In this document: piece by piece, positions 12,057-21,819 of the stretch | Numbering within the stretch: position 1 is the stretch's first letter | Layout: each line of letters begins with the position of its first letter | Assembly: GCA_039621445.1 (NCBI GenBank) | Contig: CP154956.1 | Coordinates: 49,750,826-49,814,825 of the forward strand | Direction: 5' to 3' | Length of the DNA stretch: 64,000 nt | From: Euglena gracilis | Lineage: Eukaryota; Euglenida; Euglenophyceae; Euglenales | The notes under the pieces: generated by a model | The model's input: only the letters and a program-made list of their open reading frames with translations | Database searches by the model: none | Told to the model about the DNA's origin: nothing | Made by a program: the position numbers and the translations under genes

Positions 12057-12640
12057 ATGATAGTGCACAGGCTGCGCAATGGAGAAGTTGTACATAATTT
12101 GGTGGCCATTGACATTTTTAGCATGCCCCTCGAGGAGTGGGAAGGCAATTCCTACGACTCCATGCTTGTGTGTGTGAATCGTCACTCCGGTTGGATAGTG
12201 GCAATCCCCCAGCTAGCAAAAGGATTGACGGGAGCCAAGGCAGAAAAGCAGATGCTTTTCAATGCCTGGAGACCATTTGGCACCCCTTCCATTATTACTT
12301 CCGATCTAGGCTCACGTTTTGTCGCCAGTTGGTGGCAGGCAATGTGTACCTTGATGTGAATTAGGAAAGCCTGCTCCCTGGCCTACCATCACCATGTGAA
12401 TGGTAGGGTGGAGGGGGCTGGCCAACAAATAATGGAACGGCTTAAGAAAAATCAGGTTGAGGACAAGTTGAATTGGGTTGAACCTCTCCCCCAAGCATTA
12501 CACCGTATCCATCTACGTTGTACGCCCCTACTTTTCATAGAGCACCTTTGTCCCGAGGCCATGCTCACCCCAACGCGCTTTGGCTTCTCCGGGGGCTCAC
12601 ATAAGCCTGACTGTACATTGAGCCACCGTGCGCGGTTGCC
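12057..12640 (+). pseudogene. Element G: integrase catalytic core
   Basis: The rve-type core is readable: VAIDIFSMPLEEWEGNSYDS (first Asp), MLVCVNRHSGWIVAIP, then FGTPSIITSDLGSRFVASWW (second Asp), a stop near 12358, and in another frame YHHHVNGRVEGAGQQIMERL (Glu of the DDE triad) followed by LNWVEPLPQAL. A stop and frameshift interrupt it. It is distinctly different from the core of the integrase at 32695-34146, so this locus represents another subfamily. It would insert the element cDNA into chromatin if intact. Confidence 0.75.
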
Positions 12641-12659
12641 CCATTAGCATCGACCGCGT

Positions 12660-13385
12660 TTGGGTGACCGGCTGGTGACCCAGTCGATAGTCGCGCCAGG
12701 CCTGGGTCAAGGTTTTGCCATGGTCCCTCTGTTTTATAAACACCCTACCGGGGTTAGTTTTTCCACACTCCCCATATAAAATTGTTTTTGGGCGAGACCC
12801 ACCAGCGACTGGTGATATACCATCAGATATACCAGCTCGAAGTAGCGTAACCTGTGAGACATGGTTCACAGAAGTAGAGTCTCTCAGAACTACTGTTCAG
12901 AAGCGTATCACTGCTATCCATTCTCAAAAGAGAAATGAATTTTTAAAAGAGTTCAAATCTCCTGGCAATAGTTCTGGTGATCGCGTATGGGTTCGGAGTA
13001 GCCGAATCCGTATGCATGCTTCCAAGCTGGACCTCCTCTGGCTCGGACCCTGTGAAATTCTCGACCGCGTTGGTAACAGTGGCCGCTATAGGGTGGCACT
13101 GCCCAACGGGATCGAGGACGTTCACATGGATGATTTCAAGCCATACCCTGCCTGATGGCCAAGCACTACCGTGCCTTTATTCCAAGCCACGTTCAAAATT
13201 ACCAGAAACGGATGATTTTGTTGTTGACAAAATTCTCGATCACAAAATTGACCGGGGAGTCCATTACTGGAAGGTCACGTGGAAAGGCTATGGGGCAGAG
13301 GAGGACACCTGGGAGCCCAGTTTTGTCGGTTATGTCCAACAGGACGGGAGGCTGTGGAATAGAGGATATAACACAGACATTTATG
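12660..13385 (+). pseudogene. Element G: integrase C-terminus and chromodomain
   Basis: 12690-13155 encodes the C-terminal part (SLCFINTLPGLVFPHSPYK, GDRVWVRSSRIRMHASKLD, LWLGPCEILDRVGNSGRY, EDVHMDDFKPY), the GPY/F-type module. After a frameshift at about 13155, a second frame gives LPETDDFVVDKILDHKID, WKVTWKGYGAEEDTWEPSF, a chromodomain. It is closely related to the 32695-34146 integrase, whereas the core just upstream (12057-12640) is not, so the two parts may come from different subfamilies joined near 12650. Chromodomains steer chromovirus integration to marked chromatin. Confidence 0.75.
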
Positions 13386-13480
13386 TGATTAATTTTAGAA
13401 ACTGGCCTATATGCATTTTATTTCCCTCTCCTTTTGTTTTCCTCCCAATCGTAATTCATTTCTCATTTCTTCTTCTACAG

Positions 13481-13853
13481 CTCATAAACGTTTTTATCTC
13501 CGGGCCAATGCAAGACCCGGGTGGGCGCGCCCCAGCCCCGCTGTGTACCAGCCGTAAGCTTCTGTCCTCTTCCGATGAGGAAGTTAGGATGGAAGCGGAT
13601 CATTTTCGGTTCTCCTAATGGGTTCCCCTTCTCTCTCCACAGGTGGTATTTTTTTTCCCTTGTTTGTCTTTCCTTTCCTCCGGAGCGGACTTGGATATCC
13701 AGTCCGTCCTCCCAGCATTGCTCTGTGACTTGCTTCTTGGGAAGTTGGGAAAAGGGTTACTCTGATTTTTAGTTCCCAAGTAGGTGCGCCAAAGGCAAAA
13801 GCGAAGGATTTTTGGAGCGTTGGGAAAGGGGAAGTGGGAAGCAGACGTACACT
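13481..13853 (+). other. LTR-like block upstream of element B PBS
   Basis: An acceptor-like TCTTCTACAG ends at 13480 and a second, TCTCTCTCCACAG, ends at 13642. From 13643 to 13853 the order of landmarks matches 60833-61106: TGGTATT start, an AAGCGAA-type purine-rich stretch, and the end GACGTACACT directly before TGGTAGCAGA. I infer an LTR of about 210 bases whose end is TACA, with two bases (CT) before the PBS. The other LTR of the pair was not found, so the start is uncertain. Confidence 0.4.
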
Positions 13854-13929
13854 TGGTAGCAGATTTGGTTACGATCCTACACATACTTCACAGAAAGAAA
13901 AGCTACCAAGTATTACACTTGGTAGCAGA
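13854..13929 (+). promoter_or_regulatory. Duplicated primer-binding site with hairpin
   Basis: TGGTAGCAGA occurs at 13854-13863 and again at 13920-13929. It is complementary to the 3' end of a eukaryotic initiator-Met tRNA (UCUGCUACCA). Between them a perfect 10-bp inverted repeat, GCTACCAAGT at 13902-13911 and ACTTGGTAGC at 13917-13926 with a 5-base loop, would hide the second PBS in a stem. The gag start follows about 200-280 bases downstream. Confidence 0.7.
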
Positions 13930-14133
13930 TTGGTTCGATCCTACGCTGACTGGCAGCGGAGAGCCCCTGCACCGTTATTACACGGTCGCGGCGTCAGCTC
14001 CCGGCTTCTAGTCAACGTCTAAGCAGACGAGCAGGCTCCGGAAAGCTCCGTACGGTATTACTCGTTACAGCCCCTCTGGTGCCAGCACAACTGCTTAGTT
14101 CTGTGGATTTTTGCTTTGTTTGACATAAGAAAG

Positions 14134-15022
14134 ATGCAAAGCACAGGGTCCAATTATCAATCCAACTATGCCTTATTACAGGCATCATTGCAAGACATTG
14201 ACCACGAAACAGGGGATTTAAAGCATTTATGTGAACGTGCTTCCAGTTCCCACGCCGATGAGGCACATTTGGCTCAATTGTCACAATTGCAACATTTGTC
14301 ATCATTGGCAGTGGTCGGCGATGAGCCGTCCACATCATTGGCTTCAGAGGCTAATGCGGCCTCTTCCGCACTCACCTTGCGACAACGGGGGGTACTCCGT
14401 CTGCGGCAATGGCGCAGCTGCGCACACCGGAGAGACCAGTGGTGATTCCGCCACCGGGATTCTGTGGTGATGGTGGGCTAAAAACCCCGAGTTTCTTTCA
14501 ACCACCACCTGCTCTTCCAGCGGCAAGCCCTTACAGAGCTTTAACACCACCACCCGATCTTGGGTGTTATCCTGCACTACCTTGGCAGCCGGAGACTCGC
14601 CTAGTGGTACCGGAAATCTCCGGTACATCCCAACCCATGGATGGCTATGGGAAGGGCACGGGTGCGTTCCTCACTGCTGAGGATGTGCAGGATATCGTTG
14701 CTCGGCTTCCAGGGGACCACCCCCGTGTGAGGCAGTTCAACCATGTGCAACAATGCGTTGCAGATTGTGCAACCGCACTGAACAAAGTGCTTCAGTTTGA
14801 TGGGGACAACCAGAAGCATGTCTTCACCAAGCTAGAATACTGCTGGAATTACTTGCAGGAAGTCGGCAAAAACTGCCAGAGGAATTTCGAAAGTGCGGGT
14901 ATTGACCTTGCAAACGTTCGGGAAACCTTTGACAAAATGTGCCAACAACTCCCGCAAAACTTCCGGCAAATTAGTGAATGCATGCATGAAGTAGAAGCGC
15001 GGAATGACCCCAAGTTTCTTCA
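14134..15022 (+). pseudogene. Element B gag, 5' part, frameshifted and truncated
   Basis: The start is chosen at 14134 because AAGATGCARAGCAC is shared with 61361 (plus), 56623 (minus) and 40530 (minus). The first frame (14134-14445) gives MQSTGSNYQSNYALLQ; after a +1 shift near 14410 the second frame carries a Pro-rich stretch (VVIPPPGF, PALPAASP), RLVVPEISG, LPGDHPRVRQFNHVQQCVAD, LEYCWNYLQEVGKNC and FDKMCQQLPQNFRQI. It lacks the in-frame stop shared by D, E and F after YLQEIGK. It ends near 15022, where the antisense RNase H of element C begins. It is the N-terminal, non-knuckle part of gag. Confidence 0.65.
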
Positions 15023-15024
15023 GT

Positions 15025-15346
15025 TGCATGACTCACTCAACACTAGTATTTGCACTAAGGAACTGTCGACCCAACTACAGAATGTTTTCAAAGTAAGTAC
15101 GATTGTGTACGTTTCCTTCTCACGGATTCTCCATTTGACTTGGCCTTTGCCATCTTCACCTTGTAGCTGTCTACTGAAAAATGCCACCGGGCTTAATTCC
15201 TTAGCCGCGTTATGCTGGCGCAGAACACCGCCTACAGCATAATCGCTGCTCTCGAATTCTAGCACATAACGCTTGTAAGGATCCGCGATGTCGAGTACGA
15301 CATTTTCAAGCATTATCTTTTTAATGCTCTCTAGTGCTTCACACAT
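15025..15346 (-). pseudogene. Element C RNase H fragment
   Basis: The minus frame reads YVLEFESSDYAVGGVLRQ, SPVAFFSRQLQGED, REKETYTIVLTL and SWVDSSLVQILV, the regular Ty3/gypsy RNase H order (acidic/SDYAVG, SR.L, E.E.Y.I, W...V.I.). The usual first TDASDYA Asp position is Glu/Ser here (FESSDYA). It ends near 15025 at the tail-to-tail junction with element B gag; no integrase of element C follows. Confidence 0.75.
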
Positions 15347-15355
15347 ATCTGCGTC

Positions 15356-15834
15356 TCATTTTATTTTTGAATTTCCTGCGGCGCGTTTTTTGAGTTGCCT
15401 CGTTAGAGGTACCGCTATTTTTGCGAAATATTTCATGTAAATCGCGTAGTATTGGACTGATCCCAAAAATCGTTTCAAATGGGTGATTGTCTTGATGACC
15501 TCAGGTGTCCATTTCTTAAAGGCGTCTAGTTTGCTAGGCGCCGCTCGGCGTTGGCCATTATTATGAAGGTGCCCGCAAAACTTTATCGTTTCGCGGAACA
15601 AGTGCATTTTGGCACCAATGACAAAACGTCTATGCTTGAGAAATGCGGTTAGTACCGCGCGGTCATCACAATAGTGAATTTCGAGAATATTCTCGTGTGT
15701 ATTCGCTGAAGGAGGGGAGGTACCAACCAAAACATCATCAATGTATACCAGCACAAACCGTAATTCCGTAAGCATCATTACATCAACGCTCAAACATTGC
15801 TGGTCCATTTTTAACACCCATTGGTCCGTCCATT
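15356..15834 (-). pseudogene. Element C reverse transcriptase, palm and thumb
   Basis: From 15834 leftward: MGVKNGPAMFER (the conserved segment before the active site), then FVLVYIDDVLVGTSPP with the catalytic YIDD, RFVIGAKMHLFRETIKFCGH, and the thumb-side THLKRFLGSVQYYAIYMKYF and PLTRQLKK. A TGA shortly after AMFER and frame slips make it non-functional. It copies element RNA to DNA in intact relatives. The N-terminal RT blocks are on the other strand at 15835-16031. Confidence 0.85.
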
Positions 15835-16031
15835 GGTAAACAGATTATCGGTGATTAAACTCGAAAATTAAGGATGACCCTTTCCCGTTACCTCTAATTG
15901 AGGACCTTATTAAAAAACAAGCGGAAAACCGCTTGTGGTCAATTTTCGACCTGAAGGATGGTTTCCACCAAATGCATCTGGATCCCTATTCACAAGCCTA
16001 TACGGCTTTTGTAACATCCAGAGGCACTTTT
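15835..16031 (+). pseudogene. Inverted internal piece of element C RT
   Basis: This piece of about 195 bases encodes RT blocks on the plus strand although both flanks encode RT on the minus strand. It shows TDYR-x-LNSKIKDD, FPLPLIEDLIKKQ, WSIFDLKDGFHQMHLD (with the first catalytic Asp) and AYTAFVTSRGTF, which belong exactly between VVPKPPDPPGQKK (minus, ends near 16032) and MGVKNGPAMFER (minus, starts near 15834). It is a clean local inversion; two in-frame stops lie at its start. Confidence 0.8.
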
Positions 16032-16557
16032 TCTGACCTGGTGGGTCAGGGGGCTTAGGAACGACAAAAGCCTGGGAGGCCCGTTCGCTTTTGGAAGGGA
16101 TGATACACTTCCGCTCTATGAGCTTTTCAATCGTTTCATTGAGAGCCATCTCTCTTTCTCTTAAAAAAAGGAAAACAATCTGATCCATTGGCTTCGTGCC
16201 TTCTTTAATCTCAATCTTACAAACCCCAAAATGTCCGCGATTTGCGGGATCTATATCACATGCGTAAACAGGATTCTCCAAAACACCAGAAAATTCACGA
16301 CTGAGGCGCGTACAAAATTCTGCTGATTTGGGGAGCAATACTGCACTTTCAATGACAGCGGAAACCTGTTTGTGAGTCATATCATCCACAGGGAGGGCAG
16401 AACGGTGGTGCCTATCGGCATTATGGAGAAAAGCCGTATCAGCTCCCATATGGTCGGTATGGTCCACTACACTAACATTCATGGGTGGATATTGAGAAAC
16501 AATGAAAGCATCAAAGAAACAAACACGGAAAATGATCACTTGGAAAGGTGATAACAC
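16032..16557 (-). pseudogene. Element C RT N-terminus and pre-RT segment
   Basis: The minus frame contains QVSAVIESAVLLPKSAEFC, then VCKIEIKEGTKPMDQ, EMALNETIEKLIERKCI and IPSKSERASQAFVVPKPPD: the standard start of Ty3/gypsy RT (a KI...GTKP segment, an E.EI..L...I helix, then SPWASP-like). The ORF runs on artificially into the inverted piece after residue GQKK. The upstream VIIFRVCFFDAF segment is shared with element A near 6760-6720. Confidence 0.75.
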
Positions 16558-16619
16558 TACTCCACGGAAATCCTCGAATAGAGGAACATCGTTTGGTAGC
16601 TCCCACGAATAAAAGGTAA

Positions 16620-16870
16620 GTCAAATTATGAAACCATTCTGTTTCGGGATTCACAGGAACGAGTAATGCGCCTCGCGCTTGATCCTGGAATATTATAGTT
16701 ACAACAAGACGGATAAGTTTTAGGGGGGGGGTGCGTCAATAGGATAGTGCCTCCTCAAAACGTATCAAAAGCGTTTTTATGTTGCGACCAATGTCGTGGT
16801 AATCGCAAATGCGCGCTGGAAGAGAATGCATCGATTTGTAAGGTCAAGTCAAAAGAGTCCGCCATATCGG
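16620..16870 (-). pseudogene. Element C Dam-methyltransferase-like (MT) block
   Basis: The clearest reading of this block in element C: ITDMADSFDLTLQIDAFSSS, AHLRLPRHWSQHKNAFDTF, a stop, GGTILLTHPPPK, then after a frameshift QDQARGALLVPVNPETEWFH. The pattern is (I/V)DAFSS, RLPRHWSQH, NAF...W, HPPPxLI, and ARGALLVPVNP..EW. It is position-by-position like the MT segment of DIRS/Ngaro elements (a (V)DLFA, DA...W, PP..LI, VP.WP...W series). HPPP would stand for the (D/N)PP(Y/F/W) motif of adenine methyltransferases. Assignment is from remembered family patterns; enzymatic activity is doubtful. Confidence 0.5.
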
Positions 16871-16877
16871 TGATTTT

Positions 16878-18275
16878 TTAATCCAATGTTTCAAAATTCG
16901 ACATTGACGAAACTGAAAAGCATTCCAGGTGTCCTTGGTGCTTGGAGATCTGCTCAACGTCCTGAAGGGGGGGAACACGCTGTAACACAGAACAACGGAA
17001 TTGTGAATCATCCACACACGTGTCCATAGGACTCAATCCAGGGGAGACATGGGTGGGTTGGGTATATACCCAGTCATCGGTGATGCGCGATACCGCGGAA
17101 TGCGCGATATGCGCGGGGTGTGTGGAGAGCGCCATAGACGCATAGGAAGCGCTATGCACAAATCCGAAGAGGGAAGCTCGCCTTTGCACTGTAGTGCTTA
17201 TTTCACATTCGCGAATTGCGAAAAACTTCCCAGTGTATGTGTGAGATGTTAACAACTACCAAGTGTACTGTTGGGTGTATCCCCCGTCGTACCAAGGCCA
17301 TGTACCTTTTGGTTTACTATTAAATCCGTACCGGTTGTTCCAGTGTCACGTGTAAAGGTATCAGTACCAAGTGTAGGGGGGGGGTAATAATACCTGGTTG
17401 CGGGATCAAATCAGATTAGTTTAGAAGATTCAACAAGACATCCACAATCAAAATCAACATAAACCGAGATTCTCCGACAGTGAGCACATTGGTAGGAGGG
17501 TTGGTGCTTGTGGTGCACGTTTGTGTGGGGAACAGTGCAAAAGTTGGTGTTGGTTGGGGTAGCTGCTGGGGGGTGTACAGGGGTATCTGAAGTCGACACA
17601 CCTGGTGGAGAACAAAAAAGTGGTGCAGCTGGGTCGCTACTCGACACCGTAATTACTTCAGGCCTGTGGGCTTTCGCCTGGGAACCCAACGAAAAGTGCG
17701 GGGTTAAGCTATGGGCTTTCCCTACCGCATGGGAAACGAGCGGCAAAAGTGCGGTGGGTAGGGGGGCAGCCTTCTCTTTACACCTAGGGTTGGAAACGGT
17801 GTTTTCTGTTGTGGAAAACGTTGTGGAAATGCGGGGGGACGTCCTGGGTAACGACACAAGGGACAAGTTCGGCGGTGTGATGTGTGTGTGTGCGGGGGGT
17901 AGTGCGCAACCCGTGCGAAGGACAATCCACGACCAAACGGTGTTGCCGTAGGAAAGGAAAACCCAGTATGACTTCTGTCCCGGCGATATTCGCCTCGAAT
18001 GCCCAAGTACCCAGAGAATGTTGGAATTGTGGGGGGTGTGTGTGGTGCTTCGGGATATTGGGGAGGGCTATGTCCAAAGTGAATCCCAAGTCACCACCGC
18101 ACATGACACTGTTGTTATCGGTCATAAGTTTGATGGGGTTCTTGACATGAACCAAGACGGGGGTGGGTATAAGTCCTTTGCAGAAAAGAAGGGGTATTCG
18201 ACACCCTTCGACTAAATTTTTGGCTTGTGCACAAAAATTTTGAGTTTTGATTTTTGGTTGGACTAAAAGTTGCAT
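16878..18275 (-). pseudogene. Element C protease and linker, active site lost
   Basis: 18275-17784 is protease-like: the region before CRIPLLF has lost the DTG (NLVEGCRI here against ILIDTGCRI in D), then LIPTPVLVHVKNPIKLMT and EVILGFPFLRQHRLVVDC, the second retropepsin motif. The linker 17866-17411 is Ser/Thr/Pro-rich and ends with CAHCRRI-x6-FDCGCLV at about 17480-17425. 17255-16878 is an open frame with no motif I recognise and leads into the MT-like block. The order protease, Cys cluster, MT, RT is directly visible in this element. Confidence 0.65.
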
Positions 18276-20612
18276 GGGGGGTACGCAAAGCGAAGGGTCG
18301 GGTGTAAAATTGTTGTCACGCCATCTTTTCCATCACCCTTTGCTTACTTTGCTCAACATTCCAAGCAAAAATTTGGCGCGGGGAGTGCAGGAGCCGAAAA
18401 TTTTCCAGGTGCTGACCAACAAGAGCGATGGTCAGGGCGGGCAGGGGTGATCAATTCCTACCTCCATCTGTTCATCAGCCCAGAGGTCCGTGCCCTCAGA
18501 CCACTGGCTCCCCTACTCTATATCGGAGTCGGTCTTTTGGCCTATGATGGACTTCCTAGAATAAATTGCGCGTATCGGGCCAATTGCATTCCTGTCTTCC
18601 GCCGGTTCATTCTCGGTGCTCTCATCCCCCTCCCTGCCCCGATAGAGGATTTTTGGAATCCAAAAACCGCTGCCTATTGGCAGAACGGCGATTGGAATAG
18701 CGACGAACATGGCCAGGGAGGGGTGAACGGGAACGGGGCCACTTGGATGAATGGTGGTCTTTAGACCCACAAAGGGAGCAACGGTTTCGCGATTGCGATT
18801 GCCTTATGGCATCATAGCGACGCGGTGAGCGGATATCCGCTCGTCCGCGGTCGGATCAAGAAGAGGATGATCCAATTTGCGACCGACATCGCGAAGAATT
18901 GCGATTCGCATCCTGGTTTCGGGTAGCCGGGCGGGGGGGCCGACCTCTCAGTATGAAACCACGTGCGCTATTGCAGTGGGGTGAACGCAAACGCGGTCTA
19001 CCATCATCCGATCGATATCCCGAACGCTGCGAATGCACAGAAGAACGCGAACTTTAGGAAGAGAGGGTTCCTCGGGGGCTCTTTGCTGCGCTTTCGTGCA
19101 TTGGGTTTCGACCATTCACGAGAAATATGTCCCGTTTGATTACACAAAAAGCAGCTTTGTCCGAAACTTTATCAGAAGACTGCGAATAGCGCGGTTTGGA
19201 TTCCCGTGTGAGGGATTTGGGGTTTGAGCCCGGATAGCGCGTTTTGGAATCATTCGATGGTGATTTTGGTGATTTTGGAGAGGAAGTCTGTTGGACTGCA
19301 CGGACTGAACAGGTAGGTACACCCGCTGTGGCGTGGTGGTGTTACGCAGAATTCAGTCTGTCCCTAAAGTTGTGATAACTTCTTTTGTTTGGAAACATAG
19401 TTCCATCTCTCATCGAGACTCAAAATGTGTCCCGCGAGTTCCTCGCAGTGAATTTCTTTGATGAGTTTGGGGATGAACAGCAGTTATACTGCATTAAAGT
19501 GTTCTTTGATTTGCTTTTTCCCTAACTGGTCAACTTCGGCTGCCAGTCCAAGCCAATCGGAGTACCACAAGTCTATCGACTGACATTTGCGGTCCGGGGG
19601 GAGGCAATTTGCCGCCATTTGTTTTTCAGTCTGATTCTGGACACCAAACTGGAGCATGTTGAAGCATATTGGTCAACTAATTCCTCAAAATAAATGCTCC
19701 CGCGAATGACCAATTGTCTGGCGCGTTCTTTTGCCTACCTTGGGAGGCATTCAATAAACTCCATCTTGATTACCTCCGGGTTGTCATCCTGTGTTGGTCC
19801 CTTCAAATCCCAACAATATTCCCATCCGCGGAAAAATTGTTTCCATGTGGTGGGGTCACCGTCTCATTGGGGCTTCACCTTGTTCGCGATCGCGATGGTG
19901 ACCTTGAAATCTTTCTGATAAACCCGTGGCCCTTCAGTGGCATTAATGCGGGGTGGGCCAGGGAGCGAAGTTGCAGTATGTGCAGGTACTCCGGGTGGGT
20001 GCACTACGGCTATCGTTCGGGAAATTATGTGAATGCGCACGGAACATACAACTTCTTGTACCATAGGTACCATGCAAATTCGGAGAATCGCGAACGCGCG
20101 ATTGGTGATGCGGTTGCGCATGTGGGGGTGACGTTTCACATGGTTAAACCATTGGTGCTACTAGGCATATTTGGAGGTATGACCAATACCTGGTGTGGGG
20201 GTGCGGCTCATACCGCGAGTTAGTTCGGAATCCGGAATTTCTCGATATAAGAGGGGGTGGGTCTGGTTTTCGCTTGAAAACCCGACCCATCATCCAAAAA
20301 CTGGTCCATTGGGACTAGTAATGCTAAGGGGCTAACAGTCGCAGGAGCGGAAACGTGGTTTGGTGGCAATGTGCCTGTAGGCTCGGCGACTGCTGCGTGA
20401 ATAGCGATTTTTGAGCTGTAAGATGGGGCAAGTGTGACACCCATACCCGATTGCGGGTTTTGGTGGATGAAACGCAATTGTGCGTGAATTTGGTCAAATT
20501 GGTTGCAAACTCTTGCACGCTTTGCTCTAAATGATCAAAAACCTGCCAGTTGTCGGTTATCCGACCCACATCCTCCTGCAAACACTTAGGGAGGGTGCTG
20601 GCTCTCACTGGT
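18276..20612 (-). pseudogene. Element C gag, heavily decayed
   Basis: Only fragments remain: ITDNWQVFDHLEQSVQEF near 20550, the capsid-like MEFIECLP region around 19770-19560 in broken frames (its codon before MEF is AAG Lys, unlike D and E), and a zinc knuckle CFLCNQTGHISREW at 19153-19112, where the fourth ligand is Trp. Many stops and indels. The 5' end is cut at about 20612, where non-element DNA begins. Confidence 0.6.
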
Positions 20613-21274
20613 TAAGCTGTGCAGGGAGGGGTTGAAACCCCAAAGGCACCCCCCTTGGAGATCCCAGTGACACCCCCCTCAGGGGTCGGTGAGGGTCCAC
20701 TGGGAGGTTCCTCCTTGGAAATGATGGCCCAGTTTCGGCCACAGGGGGGGCCAGAATGGGAAAAAATTTCCGACAAAAGTCGGCTGGAGGAGCCAAAAAA
20801 AGATCCTACGCCAGAAACTGGCCCGGGGCGGGGGTTTCCGCTTCACCCCAGCACTGCCGTGGCACATGGCATCACGGGTGTGAAACAGAATGCCATCCGT
20901 GATGAGTTGACACGTTGTTGGGGGGGGGGGAATTTGTTGTCCATCATTTCAAGCTTTTTTGCAACCTTTGATGTCGGGGGGTGTCTGCCCATTTTTACTC
21001 CATGGAATTTATTTTCTGGAAAAGATGACGTTGGGGGAGCTGGGCTGGGGGTGACGGAAATTTTTGGCTTTTTTGCAACCTTTGATGGAGGTGGGTTTTT
21101 CCCTTCATTTCCTCCATTGAATGTATTTTCTGTACTATTTATTATTAGTTTGTTTAGTTTTATTATAAATGTAAAACTATTATAAATATTATAATAGTTT
21201 ATTCGGTATTTCTGGACGACCCTTGGCCCAGGGTCAGGCTTTGGGCAACTACAGGGCATGGAGCAGGGCATTGC

Positions 21275-21819
21275 TTACAGTATTTATTCTTTTGTAAGGC
21301 CCAATAAAAAAAAACTTCAGGGCCTAGCAATAAATGCACAGGGCCTTGCGATAAAAGTACAGGGCCCAGCGTTAAAAGCGCAAGGCCCATTCACAAAAAG
21401 TTCAGGGCCCAAGTGGAATTTTTTTTGTTGGTTTTGTTGTTGTTTTTTTTGCGCCTTGTGTGGCATTCGCCCTTTTCAGCTCAGAAATGATGGTTTTCAG
21501 TTTGAAATCAACATTCAGAAAAGTTGGTTTTCAGTTTGAAACCAATAATTCTGAGCTGAAAAGGGGGAATGCCACACGAGACGCAAAAAAACAACACCAA
21601 AAAACAAAAAAATTCCAATTGGGCCCTGGAATTTTTGTGAATGGGCCCTGAACGTCTTGTGAATGGGCCTTGCACTTTTCACGCTGGGCCCTGAACTTTT
21701 AACGCTAGGCCCTGTACTTTTAACAAGTGGGCCCTGAACTTTTGTCGCTAGGCCCTTAACCTTTTTTGCTAGGCCCTGAACTTTTTTTGTTGGGCCTTAC
21801 AAAAGAATAAATACTGTAA
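21275..21819. mobile_element. Foldback element with repeated 'GGGCC' arms
   Basis: The ends are perfect inverted repeats: TTACAGTATTTATTC at 21275 and GAATAAATACTGTAA ending at 21819, each running on for 30 bases. The arms (21275-21486 and 21549-21819) are built of about 20-base units with AGGGCC(T/C)AGC or its complement plus A/T-rich spacers; the right arm holds more units. The arm tips next to the loop are CAGCTCAGAA and TTCTGAGCTG. The 62-base loop has a direct repeat of GTTTTCAGTTTGAAA. No target-site duplication was evident. No protein is encoded, so it would be non-autonomous. Confidence 0.75.
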
